DNA of 64,000 nucleotides from CAVZZV01 sp963779845 (GTDB lineage: Bacteria; Bacteroidota; Bacteroidia; Bacteroidales; GCA-2748055). A program made the translations under genes and the position numbers. Under the pieces are notes generated by a model that made no database searches, was not told the DNA's origin, and was given only the letters and a program-made list of their open reading frames with translations. Numbering within the stretch: position 1 is the first letter of the stretch; each line of letters opens with the position of its first letter. The stretch spans positions 620,001-684,000 of the forward strand of contig CAVZZV010000005.1 in assembly GCA_963779845.1 (NCBI GenBank). Reading direction: 5' to 3'. Shown here one piece after another: positions 45,017 through 54,918 of this stretch.

Positions 45017-45210
45017 CTAAAAAGAATTCAGAAAATTTTGAAAAATAATATTTTGCCAGGACTCCGGGTACCCAAAAAAAAGTTCCTGAAGCATATATAT
45101 TCCGGCGTTTTGCTTAACTTGCCTCTTCTTCATTAGAAATGCATCCCGGGAATATGGTAACTTTTGAAAATATTTATCTCTCATAACAGGTAGAAGAAAG
45201 CTATTTCTCC

Positions 45211-46071
45211 TTGAGCAAACTATATAAATATACCTCTATAGGCAGGCCACTGGACAAGGACTACCTCACCAACAAGCTGATTTTGATCAGCTCCATAGGA
45301 CTTTTTCTCCTGGCAACCATCTGGTGGATTTTCCTCGGACACAGTTTAATTCCATCATGTGCATACGGGTTAGGCATGACCGCCGGATACTTCCTGGCCT
45401 GGGCCCTTGCCCGGGAACTGGATCCGGATCATGATCATGCTGCTTTTGTTGCCTCAGGGCTTACCCTCACAGGCATGTTTGTTTTTTACCCTCCCGATTT
45501 TGCCGGCCTGGTTTGGCTTCTTCTAATTCTTAGAGTTATCACCAAAACTACCGGATTAAGACCAAAAATTACCGATTCCCTTTTCATTAGCCTTATTACG
45601 GGGTATCTAATCTGTAAAGGAGAATGGATATATGGCCTGTTCGCCATTTTTGCCTTCACTCTCGATAGTTTTTTAAATCCCCAATTTCGGAGTCAATTGT
45701 ATTTTGCAGCACTTAATGCTGTTCTTCTGGTATTCCTGTGGATTTTTCGTGGGATTAACCCTTATCTGGAATCTTTGACTGTTCCGATTTTATTGGTAGT
45801 CCTATCTATCACTGTTTTTTCCCTTCCCGTCATTGCTTTAACATCAAGAACGAAGAGCCGGGCGGATAGCACCAAAAAGAAATTGAATCCAACAAGAATT
45901 CAGGCAGCTCAGGTCTTTGGCCTTACATTGGGACTAACGGTACTTTTTCTGGAAGGGGATATGGGGTTTAGGAAACTATCTGTTTTATGGGCAGTATTCC
46001 TGGGAATCGCGTTCTACTGTTTATTCTATCGATTGAAGCGTACAGCTTTTCCTGAAAACAGGCAGAAGTAA
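45211..46071 (+). CDS. Uncharacterised polytopic membrane protein
   Basis: 286 residues with roughly eight hydrophobic helices (IGLFLLATIWWIFLGH, LVWLLLILRVI, GLFAIFAFTLDSF, VLLVFLWIFRGI, VLWAVFLGIAFYCLF). One cytoplasmic or external loop has the acidic-His motif RELDPDHDHAAF, which could bind metal. I do not recognise a named family. The start is TTG at 45211; the first internal ATG would remove the first ~57 residues including one helix, and there is an in-frame stop upstream. It is divergent from prfC and converges with the flavoprotein gene across 97 bp, where a small hairpin (ATACTT / AAGTAT, 46104-46119) lies. Confidence 0.65.
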   Translation: MSKLYKYTSIGRPLDKDYLTNKLILISSIGLFLLATIWWIFLGHSLIPSCAYGLGMTAGYFLAWALARELDPDHDHAAFVASGLTLTGMFVFYPPDFAGLVWLLLILRVITKTTGLRPKITDSLFISLITGYLICKGEWIYGLFAIFAFTLDSFLNPQFRSQLYFAALNAVLLVFLWIFRGINPYLESLTVPILLVVLSITVFSLPVIALTSRTKSRADSTKKKLNPTRIQAAQVFGLTLGLTVLFLEGDMGFRKLSVLWAVFLGIAFYCLFYRLKRTAFPENRQK

Positions 46072-46168
46072 ATGATTTGGCCAGGCGCTTCCTACCTGTA
46101 AAAATACTTGCGGAAGTATAGCTATTTACAATGAAACCCTTACTTCTGAGTTTAGAGCCATTAAGGGA

Positions 46169-47572
46169 TTAATGGTTGATTTTCGAGAATAAATTGTTCA
46201 AGGATTCGGCATAGGTAGGATGGGCAAAAACGGCATCCCTTAATACCTGATACTTGAGCCTACCCATCATCGCGGTCTGGATAAGTGAGGCAATCTCGCC
46301 TCCTTCGTCCATTAAAACTGAAGCTCCAAGAATATAATCATCCTCTCCAACAAGTACTTTGATGAATCCTCGGGTATGTCCGGTTTCCCGGGCCCTCGCA
46401 ATCGAATCGGACTCTAACACCGCTTTCCTGAATTTTATTTTCTTTTCCAGGCATTGATTTTCATTCCATCCAATCCGCCCTAATTGCGGATCGGTAAAAA
46501 GAGTATAAGGAACAGGTCTGTCCGATACTCTCCGATGCTTGTCACCAAATAAATGATCAGTGATTATCCGGAAATCATCGTAGGAAATGTGCGTGAATTC
46601 AGGACCTCCCTTACAGTCGCCCAGGGCATAAATTCCTTTAACACTGGACTCTAAAATGTCATTAACCTGAATGTAACCCTTTTCATCCATCTTTAATCCG
46701 GCTTTTTCAGGATGCAAATCGGCTGTAGCAGCTTTGGTTCCGGTAGCTACCAGGAAATGGCTGGCGATCATTGATCTTTTCATCTGCCCCTCATAAAAGG
46801 ATATTTCCAATGAGCCATTTTCCATTGTTTTCAACTCTTCCACTTTCGTATTAAGGTGAACCCTTATGCCTTCATCCCATAAAATTTGAAGCATCTCTAT
46901 GGCAACATCCCGGTCCTCCCGGGGCAGTAATTGATCGGTCATTTGGAAAACAGTTACTTTGCTTCCAAGACGGTGGAACATTTGTGCAAATTCAATCCCG
47001 ATATATCCACCCCCTAGAATTAACAGGTTTTCAGGGAGTTTTTTAATCCCCATCCAGGTTTTGGCCGTATAATAGCGGGCCGTATCGAGGCCTTTTATGG
47101 AAGGAATGTCTGGTAGGGATCCGGTATTAATGAATATTTTGTCTGATCGGATTATTTTCCTGGGTTCATGCTCTTCCTGGCGGGAGATTTCGAGATCATA
47201 CTTGTTGCGGAAAGTCGCCAATCCTTTAATATAATCGATATTTTCACTATCCTCAAGCATATGCCTGATTTTTATCCGTGATTCATTTACGATTTCATCC
47301 CGTCGCCCTATGACTACATCAAAATCAACCGCCATACCGGAATGGTTTATTCCCCAGCTCAGGGAGTTTTTAAGGATATAGGCTACCTGAGCGGAAGATA
47401 TCATAGTCTTCGTGGGTGTACATCCATAGTTGATACAGGATCCGCCTTCGCCCGCTTCTTCAACAACAGCAATTTTCCATCCTTCATCTGAAAGTTTTTT
47501 TGCCAAAGGTTTCCCGGCCTGGCCGGTACCGATTATGATGGCATCGTATTGTTGGATGTTATCTTTATTCAT
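46169..47572 (-). CDS. FAD-dependent pyridine nucleotide-disulfide oxidoreductase (MerA/Lpd-like)
   Basis: A 467-residue cytoplasmic flavoprotein. FAD-binding motif IIIGTGQAGKPLAKKL; redox-active pair Cys46-x4-Cys51 in GGSCINYGCTPTKT; NAD(P)-binding GGGYIGIEFAQMFHRLG; ALGDCKGGPEFTHISYDDF; and the dimer-interface His in VFAHPTYAESLNNLF. It resembles the mercuric-reductase-like branch but lacks the MerA N-terminal HMA domain and the C-terminal vicinal Cys, so mercury reduction is unlikely. Probable role: reduction of a small disulfide or electrophile. It follows the FMN-binding lipoprotein gene (164-bp gap with a terminator), so is probably transcribed separately. Confidence 0.88.
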   Translation of the reverse strand: MNKDNIQQYDAIIIGTGQAGKPLAKKLSDEGWKIAVVEEAGEGGSCINYGCTPTKTMISSAQVAYILKNSLSWGINHSGMAVDFDVVIGRRDEIVNESRIKIRHMLEDSENIDYIKGLATFRNKYDLEISRQEEHEPRKIIRSDKIFINTGSLPDIPSIKGLDTARYYTAKTWMGIKKLPENLLILGGGYIGIEFAQMFHRLGSKVTVFQMTDQLLPREDRDVAIEMLQILWDEGIRVHLNTKVEELKTMENGSLEISFYEGQMKRSMIASHFLVATGTKAATADLHPEKAGLKMDEKGYIQVNDILESSVKGIYALGDCKGGPEFTHISYDDFRIITDHLFGDKHRRVSDRPVPYTLFTDPQLGRIGWNENQCLEKKIKFRKAVLESDSIARARETGHTRGFIKVLVGEDDYILGASVLMDEGGEIASLIQTAMMGRLKYQVLRDAVFAHPTYAESLNNLFSKINH

Positions 47573-47686
47573 ATCCGGATGGTATTAGATGGAATGAAAA
47601 TATAACAATCCGGGAATTTTAAATGTTTGAAATGAAGCATGCGAAAGCATGAATGGAAAAGATCCGCCTATTATTGTAAACGAAAA

Positions 47687-47708
47687 AACGCGGATTATTG
47701 TCCGCGTT
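47687..47708 (-). terminator. Intrinsic terminator of FMN-binding lipoprotein gene
   Basis: Minus strand AACGCGGA-N6-TCCGCGTT, a perfect 8-bp stem, followed by a run of T (47688-47683). It stands 28 bp after the lipoprotein stop codon. Confidence 0.8.
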
Positions 47709-47736
47709 CCTTTCCTCTTTTTTGGATTTTATTTGA

Positions 47737-48180
47737 CTAGAGCTCAACCCAAATCTGGGTGGTATGATCTCCCGTTTTTGCTGCCTCAAGGATGAGGTGC
47801 AATAATTCATTGGCAGCTGTTTTACCCCCCGTGGCGCCTGTAACACCGTCAATTTCGGGATCCATGTCAGTAATATCAAGTGCCATGAGTTGCACTTCAT
47901 AAGCAGGAAGCCAAACGGTTGGATGGGGTTCCATGGGATAGGTGGCTGCTGTGGTTTCTGATTTTAGCTGATCATCGGCATTAATGTAATCAAAATTCAC
48001 AGAGACCAAATCGTCATTTTTAATTTCCACCTCCATAAAAGCATTCCATCCATGAGGGTATCCTGTTTCTTCAGCCCTGTATGTACCATTCTCGTACATA
48101 TAATCTTTATCATCATCTTTCTTACATGACGCCAGTAAAATCAATACTGCTGCCATCATTAATAATCCTGCTCTTTTCAT
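47737..48180 (-). CDS. FMN-binding-domain lipoprotein
   Basis: A 147-residue lipoprotein (lipobox LILLASCKK, Cys19). Residues ~30-147 form an FMN-binding domain: NGTYRAEETGYPHGWNAFME and EIDGVTGATGG. The last is a D-x-x-T-G-A-T flavinylation motif in which Thr117 would be covalently linked to FMN by ApbE, though no ApbE gene is in the window. Such proteins carry electrons outside the cytoplasmic membrane. There is no Rnf/Nqr subunit nearby, so it is a stand-alone carrier. Confidence 0.8.
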   Translation of the reverse strand: MKRAGLLMMAAVLILLASCKKDDDKDYMYENGTYRAEETGYPHGWNAFMEVEIKNDDLVSVNFDYINADDQLKSETTAATYPMEPHPTVWLPAYEVQLMALDITDMDPEIDGVTGATGGKTAANELLHLILEAAKTGDHTTQIWVEL

Positions 48181-48341
48181 AATCTATCAAACATTTGGTT
48201 TATACTATTGGGCGCAAATATAACATTTTATATAGATATAGTTATACCTTTATTCAAAAAAGCATATAAAAATCACTTCATCTTGATTTTTTATCCCGTG
48301 AAGAATAAAGTAATTCCAGGGGTGTTTATAGCCACTCCCTT

Positions 48342-49871
48342 CTACCTTTCAAAGTCATTTAAATCCAGGGGGACTTCAAAGTTATGCCAGAAGAACCCAT
48401 CTTTTGCAACCAATGCATCTGCCTCGGCGGTCCCCCAGCTCCCCGACTCATAGTTCGGAAACTTGTTGGGAGGATATTTTTCCCAAATCCTGAGAATTGA
48501 GGAAATGACTGCCCAGGACTCTTCGATCTGATCGGAACGCATAAATAAGGTCGGATCTCCGAGCATGACATCGTTTAACAGAGTCTCATAGGCATCCGGC
48601 GGCTTGCCGGTATAGCTGTCACTATAGTTAAAAACCATATCGACTGGTTTCAATCTCATATCCAATCCGGTTTTCTTCGCCTGAAAATGAATTTTAATAC
48701 CCATTTGTGGTTGAATACTGATAATCATCAGGTTGGGGGGAAGCATCTCATGCAGGCCGGACGGAAATATTTTATGCGGGACCTCCTTGAATTGAATGGT
48801 TATGTAGGATACCTTTTTCTGCAGGTTTTTACCTGTTCTTACATAAAAAGGCACATCCTGCCATCGCCAGTTGTCGATAAGAAACTTCACGGCAGCAAAA
48901 GTTTCAGTTACCGAACCGTTATCTACTCCCTCCTCCGACCGGTAACCCTTCACTTTTTTACCTTCAATCCAGCCGGCACCATATTGTCCGCGGACTGCAT
49001 AATGGTTTACATCATCATCGTTAAATTTTCGGATTGCCTTGAGAACTTCAAGTTTTTTATTCCGGATATTGTCTGCATCAAGATCAATGGGCGGCTCCAT
49101 TGCTATGAGGCATAACACCTGCATGATATGATTCTGGATCATGTCCCTTACGGCCCCCGTCTTTTCGTAGTACCCAGCCCTGCTTTCCACTCCTACTTCC
49201 TCGGAAACGGTAATCTGAACCTGCTTTATGAATGTTCTATTCCAGAGGGGTTCGAAAAGGGCATTTGCAAAACGGAAAGCAATAATATTCTGGACTGTTT
49301 CCTTTCCAAGGAAATGATCAATACGGTATATCTGACATTCTGAAAAAATCTGTCCCAAAGCCAAATTTAATGTCCGTGCCGAATCCAAATCATGACCAAA
49401 AGGTTTTTCAATAACGATCCGGTGTAATTCTCTGTTTATCGCAATGCCCGAATCATGCAAATGCTGAGCAACCACTTCAATAAATTTAGGGGCCAGGGCC
49501 AGATAAAATATTCTATTGGAGTTAGTTTCCCATTCATTATCAAGCTTTTCAAGGGTATTTTTTATCTCTTCGTAGGAATTGTTTTTGGTTATATCAGCAT
49601 GCAGGTAGTGCACAAATTCTGCAAAAACATTATATTGTTTTTTATCTGCTTTACCTCTGCCCGAATATAAATTAATTCCCTTAAGCAAATGACCGTTATA
49701 ATCTTCCTGGGAGAATTTTTTAATATCGACGGAAAGTATCCTGAATTTTTCCGGTAAAAAACCATCCAGGTAAAGCTTATAAATGGCAGGCATAAGCTTG
49801 CGGGAAGTCAGGTCACCGGATCCGCCAAATATTACGAAAATTGTCGGACCGATTTCATTGGCGTTTTTCAT
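48342..49871 (-). CDS. zwf: Glucose-6-phosphate 1-dehydrogenase
   Basis: A 509-residue enzyme that oxidises glucose-6-phosphate to 6-phosphogluconolactone. Rossmann motif FVIFGGSGDLTSRKL with a GxxGDL nucleotide loop; catalytic region RIDHFLGKETVQNI with the His; EKPFGHDLDSA; and GYYEKTGAVRDMIQNHIMQ. I placed the start at ATG 49871 rather than 49937, because a strong Shine-Dalgarno (GGGAGGAGG) precedes it. It overlaps the end of gnd by 17 bp. Last gene of the pentose-phosphate operon. Confidence 0.96.
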   Translation of the reverse strand: MKNANEIGPTIFVIFGGSGDLTSRKLMPAIYKLYLDGFLPEKFRILSVDIKKFSQEDYNGHLLKGINLYSGRGKADKKQYNVFAEFVHYLHADITKNNSYEEIKNTLEKLDNEWETNSNRIFYLALAPKFIEVVAQHLHDSGIAINRELHRIVIEKPFGHDLDSARTLNLALGQIFSECQIYRIDHFLGKETVQNIIAFRFANALFEPLWNRTFIKQVQITVSEEVGVESRAGYYEKTGAVRDMIQNHIMQVLCLIAMEPPIDLDADNIRNKKLEVLKAIRKFNDDDVNHYAVRGQYGAGWIEGKKVKGYRSEEGVDNGSVTETFAAVKFLIDNWRWQDVPFYVRTGKNLQKKVSYITIQFKEVPHKIFPSGLHEMLPPNLMIISIQPQMGIKIHFQAKKTGLDMRLKPVDMVFNYSDSYTGKPPDAYETLLNDVMLGDPTLFMRSDQIEESWAVISSILRIWEKYPPNKFPNYESGSWGTAEADALVAKDGFFWHNFEVPLDLNDFER

Positions 49872-51279
49872 CTGCCTCCTCCCAGTTAGTGTGAAAAAAC
49901 CCTTCTTCCCCGGTTCGCTGGTAGGTATGCCCACCAAAATAATCCCGTTGTGCCTGAATAAGATTCATGGGCAATCGGGCACTGCGGAAAGCATCAAAAT
50001 ACCCGATAACCGACATAAAACCTGGCACTGGTATGGAAGCATCCATAGCCAAAGCAATAATTTCCCTTAATTCACAATTATTCAACCCTGCCTGAAAAGC
50101 AAATTGATTATCGAACAGCAGGTTGGGAAGATCATGTTGTTCCTTATAAGCTTCCCTGATGTTTTCAAGCAATCCCGATCGGATAATGCACCCTCCCCGC
50201 CAAATAGCCGCAACATCAGAAAGATTTAGTCCGAATTTATAATGCCTGTCGGCCTCCTGCATAAGTTCGAAACCCTGGGTGAAGGTTAGCAGTATGCCCA
50301 GGTAAAGGCTGTTCCCAAGCATATCAACAAATTGGTCTTCATCGCAATTAATCGAATGACTTTCCCCTGCCAACAGCTTATCAGCTTTCTGACGATCGGT
50401 TTTAAATGCAGACAGATTTCGCATGGAAACCGCAATGTCAATGGTAGGGATGGGAATACCAAGATCCATTGCCATTTGGGATGCCCACTTCCCGGTACCT
50501 TTTTGCCTGGCCATATCAAGGATAGTATCAATTGTATAAGATTTATCCTTCTCCTGTCGTGAAAAGATGTCGCTTGTTATCTCAATAAGATAGGAGTTTA
50601 ATTTAGTCCTGTTCCATTGGGAAAAAATCTGATGCATCTTCAAATTGTCTATTCCAAGACCTTTTCTGAGTATATCGTAACTTTCGGAGATCAATTGCAT
50701 GATCCCGTATTCAATTCCATTGTGTACCATCTTAACAAAATGTCCTGCAGGCCCTTTTCCGAGATATCTCACACATACTTCACCATTTACTTTTGCCGCT
50801 GTAGCTTCCATGAAATATTTAATCTTATTGTAGGCCACCGGATCTCCCCCAGGCATCATACTGGGTCCAAAGCGTGCGCCATAAGAGCCTCCGGAAACCC
50901 CCATTCCAATAAGGTATATGCCCTCTTTTTGCCCCTTTTCCATACGCCGGAGAGTATCCAGGGGGTGTGAATTTCCTGCATCGACTAAGATATCGCCTTT
51001 ACTTAAAAGGGGCATTAATTCATCAATGACATTATCCACAACCCCAGCAGGAACCAAAAGAACAATCCTTCTTGGAGAGGAAAGGCCGGACAAAAAATCG
51101 TTTAGCGAACCGGTTATAAGAATATCCTGTTCCTTTTGGTCGAATGTTCCCCTGGGGATCTTGTCAGCAGCGATATCGTAGCCATAAACTGAAAATCCTT
51201 TTTCTGCCAGATTAAGAAGAAAATTTTTTCCCATAACTCCCAGACCGATTAAGCCGATTTCCTGTTTTTTCATGTACAA
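49855..51279 (-). CDS. gnd: 6-phosphogluconate dehydrogenase (decarboxylating)
   Basis: A 474-residue enzyme that converts 6-phosphogluconate to ribulose-5-phosphate and CO2. EIGLIGLGVMGKNFLLNL binds NADP; VGVSGGSYGARFGPSMMPGG matches the family signature as MGVSGGSYGARFGPSMMPGG; HFVKMVHNGIEYGIMQLISE holds the catalytic Lys; RDYFGGHTYQR is near the C-terminus. The true start may be ATG 51273. It is 5 bp after tal, and its end overlaps zwf. Confidence 0.96.
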   Translation of the reverse strand: MYMKKQEIGLIGLGVMGKNFLLNLAEKGFSVYGYDIAADKIPRGTFDQKEQDILITGSLNDFLSGLSSPRRIVLLVPAGVVDNVIDELMPLLSKGDILVDAGNSHPLDTLRRMEKGQKEGIYLIGMGVSGGSYGARFGPSMMPGGDPVAYNKIKYFMEATAAKVNGEVCVRYLGKGPAGHFVKMVHNGIEYGIMQLISESYDILRKGLGIDNLKMHQIFSQWNRTKLNSYLIEITSDIFSRQEKDKSYTIDTILDMARQKGTGKWASQMAMDLGIPIPTIDIAVSMRNLSAFKTDRQKADKLLAGESHSINCDEDQFVDMLGNSLYLGILLTFTQGFELMQEADRHYKFGLNLSDVAAIWRGGCIIRSGLLENIREAYKEQHDLPNLLFDNQFAFQAGLNNCELREIIALAMDASIPVPGFMSVIGYFDAFRSARLPMNLIQAQRDYFGGHTYQRTGEEGFFHTNWEEADEKRQ

Positions 51280-51284
51280 AATTT

Positions 51285-52391
51285 TTATTTAATTGCCCCC
51301 AGCAATTTATCATAGGCTACTGCGAACTTTTCAATACCTTCCTCCACCAACTGACTATACACTTTTTGCATATTAATCCCCACCCGCTCCAAATTTGAGA
51401 GCACAGAACCGGCCTCTTCAACATTTTTAAGTATCGTATTGGGGATGATTTTCCCATGATCCTTGACTGCTTCGATTGTATCATCAGGCATAGTATTCAC
51501 GGTATCCGGGCCAATAAGCGGGTTAAAATACCGTACATCGCTGTAACCCTCTGTTTTATTACTGGTGCTGGCCCAAAGCGGTCTCTGTACACTGCACCCC
51601 CTGGATTTTAGTTTTTCCCAACGGTCCCCTGAAAAAATCTGCAAGAAAGATTGATAGGTATTTTTTGCAACAGCAATACCTGCTCTACCAAGAAGGTTCA
51701 CTGCCAGTATTTTATCGTCCCCATTCAGATCAGTATTAATTTTTTCCTTTAACTGCTTATCGACAAGCACATCAATACGGCTCAGGAAAACGCTGGCCAC
51801 TGATTTTACCTTATCAATTTCTTTATCGTCTCTAAGTCTTCTTTCCATAGCTTTAATATAGGCTTCAGCTACTTTTTCATAACTTTCCACAGAAAAGAGA
51901 AGCGTGATATTAATATTGATCCCCTCATAAAGCATCTCTTCGATCGCCGGAATTCCCTCTTTTGTTCCCGGGATTTTTATAAAGCAATTTGGACGGTCTA
52001 CAGATTGAAAAAGCCGTCGGGCTTCCTTCATGGTGTTCTTTGTGTCGCGGGCCAGATCAGGGGATACTTCCAGGCTAATGAAGCCATCCACTCCTCCGGA
52101 ATCCCGAAATGTTGGCTCCATCAGGTCACACGCATCTTGTATGTCCTTAATAGCAATCTTTTCAAATATTTCCTCAGGCTTTAATCCTTCCTTTTTGTAG
52201 GTAGCGATCTGCTCATTGTAGAATTCTCCGGAAGATATCGCTTTTTGAAAGATCGATGGATTGGAGGTATTACCTCTTAGCCCTTCCTTTTCTATCCTTC
52301 TTTTCAGTTCTCCGGAACTGATCATTTCACGGGATAAATTGTCGAGCCAATAGCTTTGCCCGTATTCCAGTAACTTATCAAATATTTCCAT
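51285..52391 (-). CDS. tal: Transaldolase
   Basis: A 368-residue enzyme of the longer transaldolase class; it transfers dihydroxyacetone units between sedoheptulose-7-phosphate and glyceraldehyde-3-phosphate. LRGNTSNPSIFQKA marks the N-terminal signature; CFIKIPGTKEGIPAIEEML contains the Schiff-base Lys; GININITLLFSVESYEKVAEAY and PLWASTSNKTEGYSDVRY follow. Start is 3 bp after the rpiB stop, so the pair is translationally coupled. Confidence 0.95.
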   Translation of the reverse strand: MEIFDKLLEYGQSYWLDNLSREMISSGELKRRIEKEGLRGNTSNPSIFQKAISSGEFYNEQIATYKKEGLKPEEIFEKIAIKDIQDACDLMEPTFRDSGGVDGFISLEVSPDLARDTKNTMKEARRLFQSVDRPNCFIKIPGTKEGIPAIEEMLYEGININITLLFSVESYEKVAEAYIKAMERRLRDDKEIDKVKSVASVFLSRIDVLVDKQLKEKINTDLNGDDKILAVNLLGRAGIAVAKNTYQSFLQIFSGDRWEKLKSRGCSVQRPLWASTSNKTEGYSDVRYFNPLIGPDTVNTMPDDTIEAVKDHGKIIPNTILKNVEEAGSVLSNLERVGINMQKVYSQLVEEGIEKFAVAYDKLLGAIK

Positions 52392-52394
52392 GGT

Positions 52395-52847
52395 CTATAT
52401 TTTTAAATGTTCATTTTCAATGGCGTCAATTTTTCCCAGGCGCCTGACATGCCTTTCTTCTCCGCTGAATACAGCTTCCAGAAATATGCCTGTTAGTTCC
52501 CTGGCCAATTCCGAACCGATAATCCGCTCACCCATACATAAAACGTTCATATTGTCGTGCTCAACTCCCTGATGGGCAGAGTAACTATCGTGACATACTG
52601 CGGCCCTGACACCCGGAAATTTATTAGCCGCAATGGAGACCCCTACTCCGCTTCCACAAATCAGTATTCCGCGATCAATTTCTTTGGAAGTTATGGCTTC
52701 TCCAATAACTCTTGCGGCATCAGGATAATCATCGAAGACTTTTCCCTTATGGAATTCTACCAACTCCACATTCTTTAAATGAATCTCTTCCAACAACATA
52801 TTAAAGTAATTTTTTCCGGCATGGTCTGCGGCTATTCCTATTTTCAT
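52395..52847 (-). CDS. rpiB: Ribose-5-phosphate isomerase B
   Basis: A 150-residue isomerase interconverting ribose-5-phosphate and ribulose-5-phosphate. KIGIAADHAGKNYF at the start, GILICGSGVGVSIAANKFPG with the catalytic Cys, and HDSYSAHQGVEHDNMNVLCM are typical. The start is ATG 52847; a longer frame to 53000 runs into the tkt coding region and carries no homology. It lies 49 bp after tkt. Confidence 0.95.
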   Translation of the reverse strand: MKIGIAADHAGKNYFNMLLEEIHLKNVELVEFHKGKVFDDYPDAARVIGEAITSKEIDRGILICGSGVGVSIAANKFPGVRAAVCHDSYSAHQGVEHDNMNVLCMGERIIGSELARELTGIFLEAVFSGEERHVRRLGKIDAIENEHLKI

Positions 52848-52896
52848 GGCCTGTGTTTTTATTTTCAGATCGAACAGTGGGGATTTAAATTCATCT

Positions 52897-54918
52897 TTAT
52901 AATTTATTTCTTTCAATGATTTGCTCCGCTTCATGCACGATATTTCCGATGGTAAAACCATAATGATCAAAATTATCCTGATATTCTGCACTGGAACCAT
53001 AGCGGTTTACCCCGATTACCCGGCCTTTGCCACCGGTCCATTCGATCCAACCCATGGGAGATCCTGCTTCAATAGCCAATCGGGAAACGATCTCCATTGG
53101 GAGAACTTCCTGTTGGTAATTTTCGGTCTGATCCCTGAACAACTCCCAGCAGGGCATACTGACCAGCCTTGAATTAATCCCCTTTTTCCAAAGTTCCTCC
53201 TGGGCATGTGCCGCAAGGGGAACTTCTGAACCCGTAGCTATAAGGATTAAATCGAGTTGTTCATCCTTTTCCGGGGAGAGGATATATGCCCCTTTATGCA
53301 GTCCGGATGCAGCAGCATACCTGGACCTTTCCAGAATTTCAACATTTTGCCGGGTAAGGATAATCATAGAGGGGCCATCTTTCCTCAGGAGCATTGCTTT
53401 CCATGCTTCTGTCACCTCATTGGCATCGCCCGGCCGGAAAACATACATGCCAGGCATAGCGCGGAATGAGGCCAGTTGTTCAACAGGCTGATGAGTGGGC
53501 CCGTCGCCTCCCAGACCAATCGAATCATGGGTAAAAACGTATATCATCGGAATCCGCATTAGCGAAGCAAGTCGTATTGCCGGCCTGGCATAATCGCTAA
53601 AAATAAAAAAGGTCGAAGCAAATGCCCTCAAGCCCCCATGCAATGTAATTCCTGAACTGGCAGCGCACATGGCATGCTCTCTTATTCCCCATGCTATGTT
53701 CCTATTTCCACGATCCTCCCTGCTAAAATAACCGGAATCTTCAAATAATGTTTTTGTAGAGGAGGCCAGGTCAGCACTCCCGCCCAAAAGCCAGGGAACT
53801 ACCGCCCCTATGGCATTGATCACCTTCGAAGAGGCTTTTCGGGTAGCAAGAGGGCCATCCGATGATTTGAATTTGGGTAAATCTGCGTCCCACTTTTCCG
53901 GTAGGCGGTTTAACATGGCATCCTGCAGATCCTTAAAATCGTCCGCATATCTTTTTTTGTACCCGTCCATTTTCAGGTCCCATTCAGCCTCAAGTTCTTT
54001 TCCCCTGTTTTTTGCATTGCCCATGTAGCCCAAAACTTCCTCAGGAACATAGAAAGCCGGAGATACAGGCCATCCATAAAATTCCTTGGTCTTTTTTATT
54101 TCTTCGCTTCCCAATGGAGAACCATGTGCGGATGCAGTGTCCTGTTTTTCAGGAGCGCCCCATGCGATATGTGTTCTCAGGATGATCAGGGAAGGCCTGT
54201 CTGTTTCCTGACGGGCATTTTTATAGGCATCGTGGATCATTTGAGTGTTATTGGCATTATCGCCAAGATCCTGTACGTGCCAATGGTAAGCCTCGAAACG
54301 CTTTTGTACATCGTCAGAATAGGTAATGTCTGTTTTGCCATCTATGCTAATGTGATTGTCGTCGTATAAAACAATCAGTTTTGAAAGTCCAAGGTTTCCG
54401 GCAATAGATGCAGCTTCATGGGATGCCCCCTCCATGAAATCCCCGTCACTGCAAAAACAATAAGTATAATGATCGATTAAAGAAAAATCTTCCCTGTTGT
54501 ATCGGTTCGCCAGAAAAGCCTCGGCCATGGCCATTCCTACAGCGTTCATAAATCCTTGACCCAATGGTCCGGTGGTAGTCTCAATTCCATAGGTATGCCA
54601 GTATTCCGGGTGGCCCGGGGTCTTACTGTCCCATTGACGCAATTGTTTAATATCATCCAGAGATAACGGATAACCGGTTAAATACAGCATGGAATACTGC
54701 AGAATAGAGGCATGTCCATTGGATAAGACAAATCGGTCACGGTTAAACCAGAATGAATTGCGGGGGTTATACTTCATAACCTTATCCCATAATACAAAAG
54801 CCGCTGGAGCCAGTGCCATAGCAGTTCCCGGATGACCCGAACCCGCTTTTTCCACGGCGTCCATAGCTAGGGTCCTGATTGTATTTATTGCCAGTTTTTC
54901 AATATTCGATATTTCCAT
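52897..54918 (-). CDS. tkt: Transketolase
   Basis: A 673-residue thiamine-diphosphate enzyme that moves two-carbon ketol groups in the pentose-phosphate pathway. AGSGHPGTAMALAPAAFVLW is the N-terminal substrate site; GPLGQGFMNAVGMA and CSDGDFMEGASHEAASIAG bind ThDP and metal; NIAWGIREHAMCA holds the catalytic Glu; HDSIGLGGDGPTHQPVEQL follows. First gene of the operon tkt-rpiB-tal-gnd-zwf. Confidence 0.97.
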   Translation of the reverse strand: MEISNIEKLAINTIRTLAMDAVEKAGSGHPGTAMALAPAAFVLWDKVMKYNPRNSFWFNRDRFVLSNGHASILQYSMLYLTGYPLSLDDIKQLRQWDSKTPGHPEYWHTYGIETTTGPLGQGFMNAVGMAMAEAFLANRYNREDFSLIDHYTYCFCSDGDFMEGASHEAASIAGNLGLSKLIVLYDDNHISIDGKTDITYSDDVQKRFEAYHWHVQDLGDNANNTQMIHDAYKNARQETDRPSLIILRTHIAWGAPEKQDTASAHGSPLGSEEIKKTKEFYGWPVSPAFYVPEEVLGYMGNAKNRGKELEAEWDLKMDGYKKRYADDFKDLQDAMLNRLPEKWDADLPKFKSSDGPLATRKASSKVINAIGAVVPWLLGGSADLASSTKTLFEDSGYFSREDRGNRNIAWGIREHAMCAASSGITLHGGLRAFASTFFIFSDYARPAIRLASLMRIPMIYVFTHDSIGLGGDGPTHQPVEQLASFRAMPGMYVFRPGDANEVTEAWKAMLLRKDGPSMIILTRQNVEILERSRYAAASGLHKGAYILSPEKDEQLDLILIATGSEVPLAAHAQEELWKKGINSRLVSMPCWELFRDQTENYQQEVLPMEIVSRLAIEAGSPMGWIEWTGGKGRVIGVNRYGSSAEYQDNFDHYGFTIGNIVHEAEQIIERNKL

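Noticed and set aside
46169..47572. Mercuric reductase (merA)
   Set aside because: The C-terminal vicinal cysteines and HMA domain are absent and there is no mer operon.
52848..53000. 51-residue N-terminal extension of RpiB
   Set aside because: It overlaps the 3' end of tkt and bears no RpiB homology; the conserved start is KIGIAADHAG.
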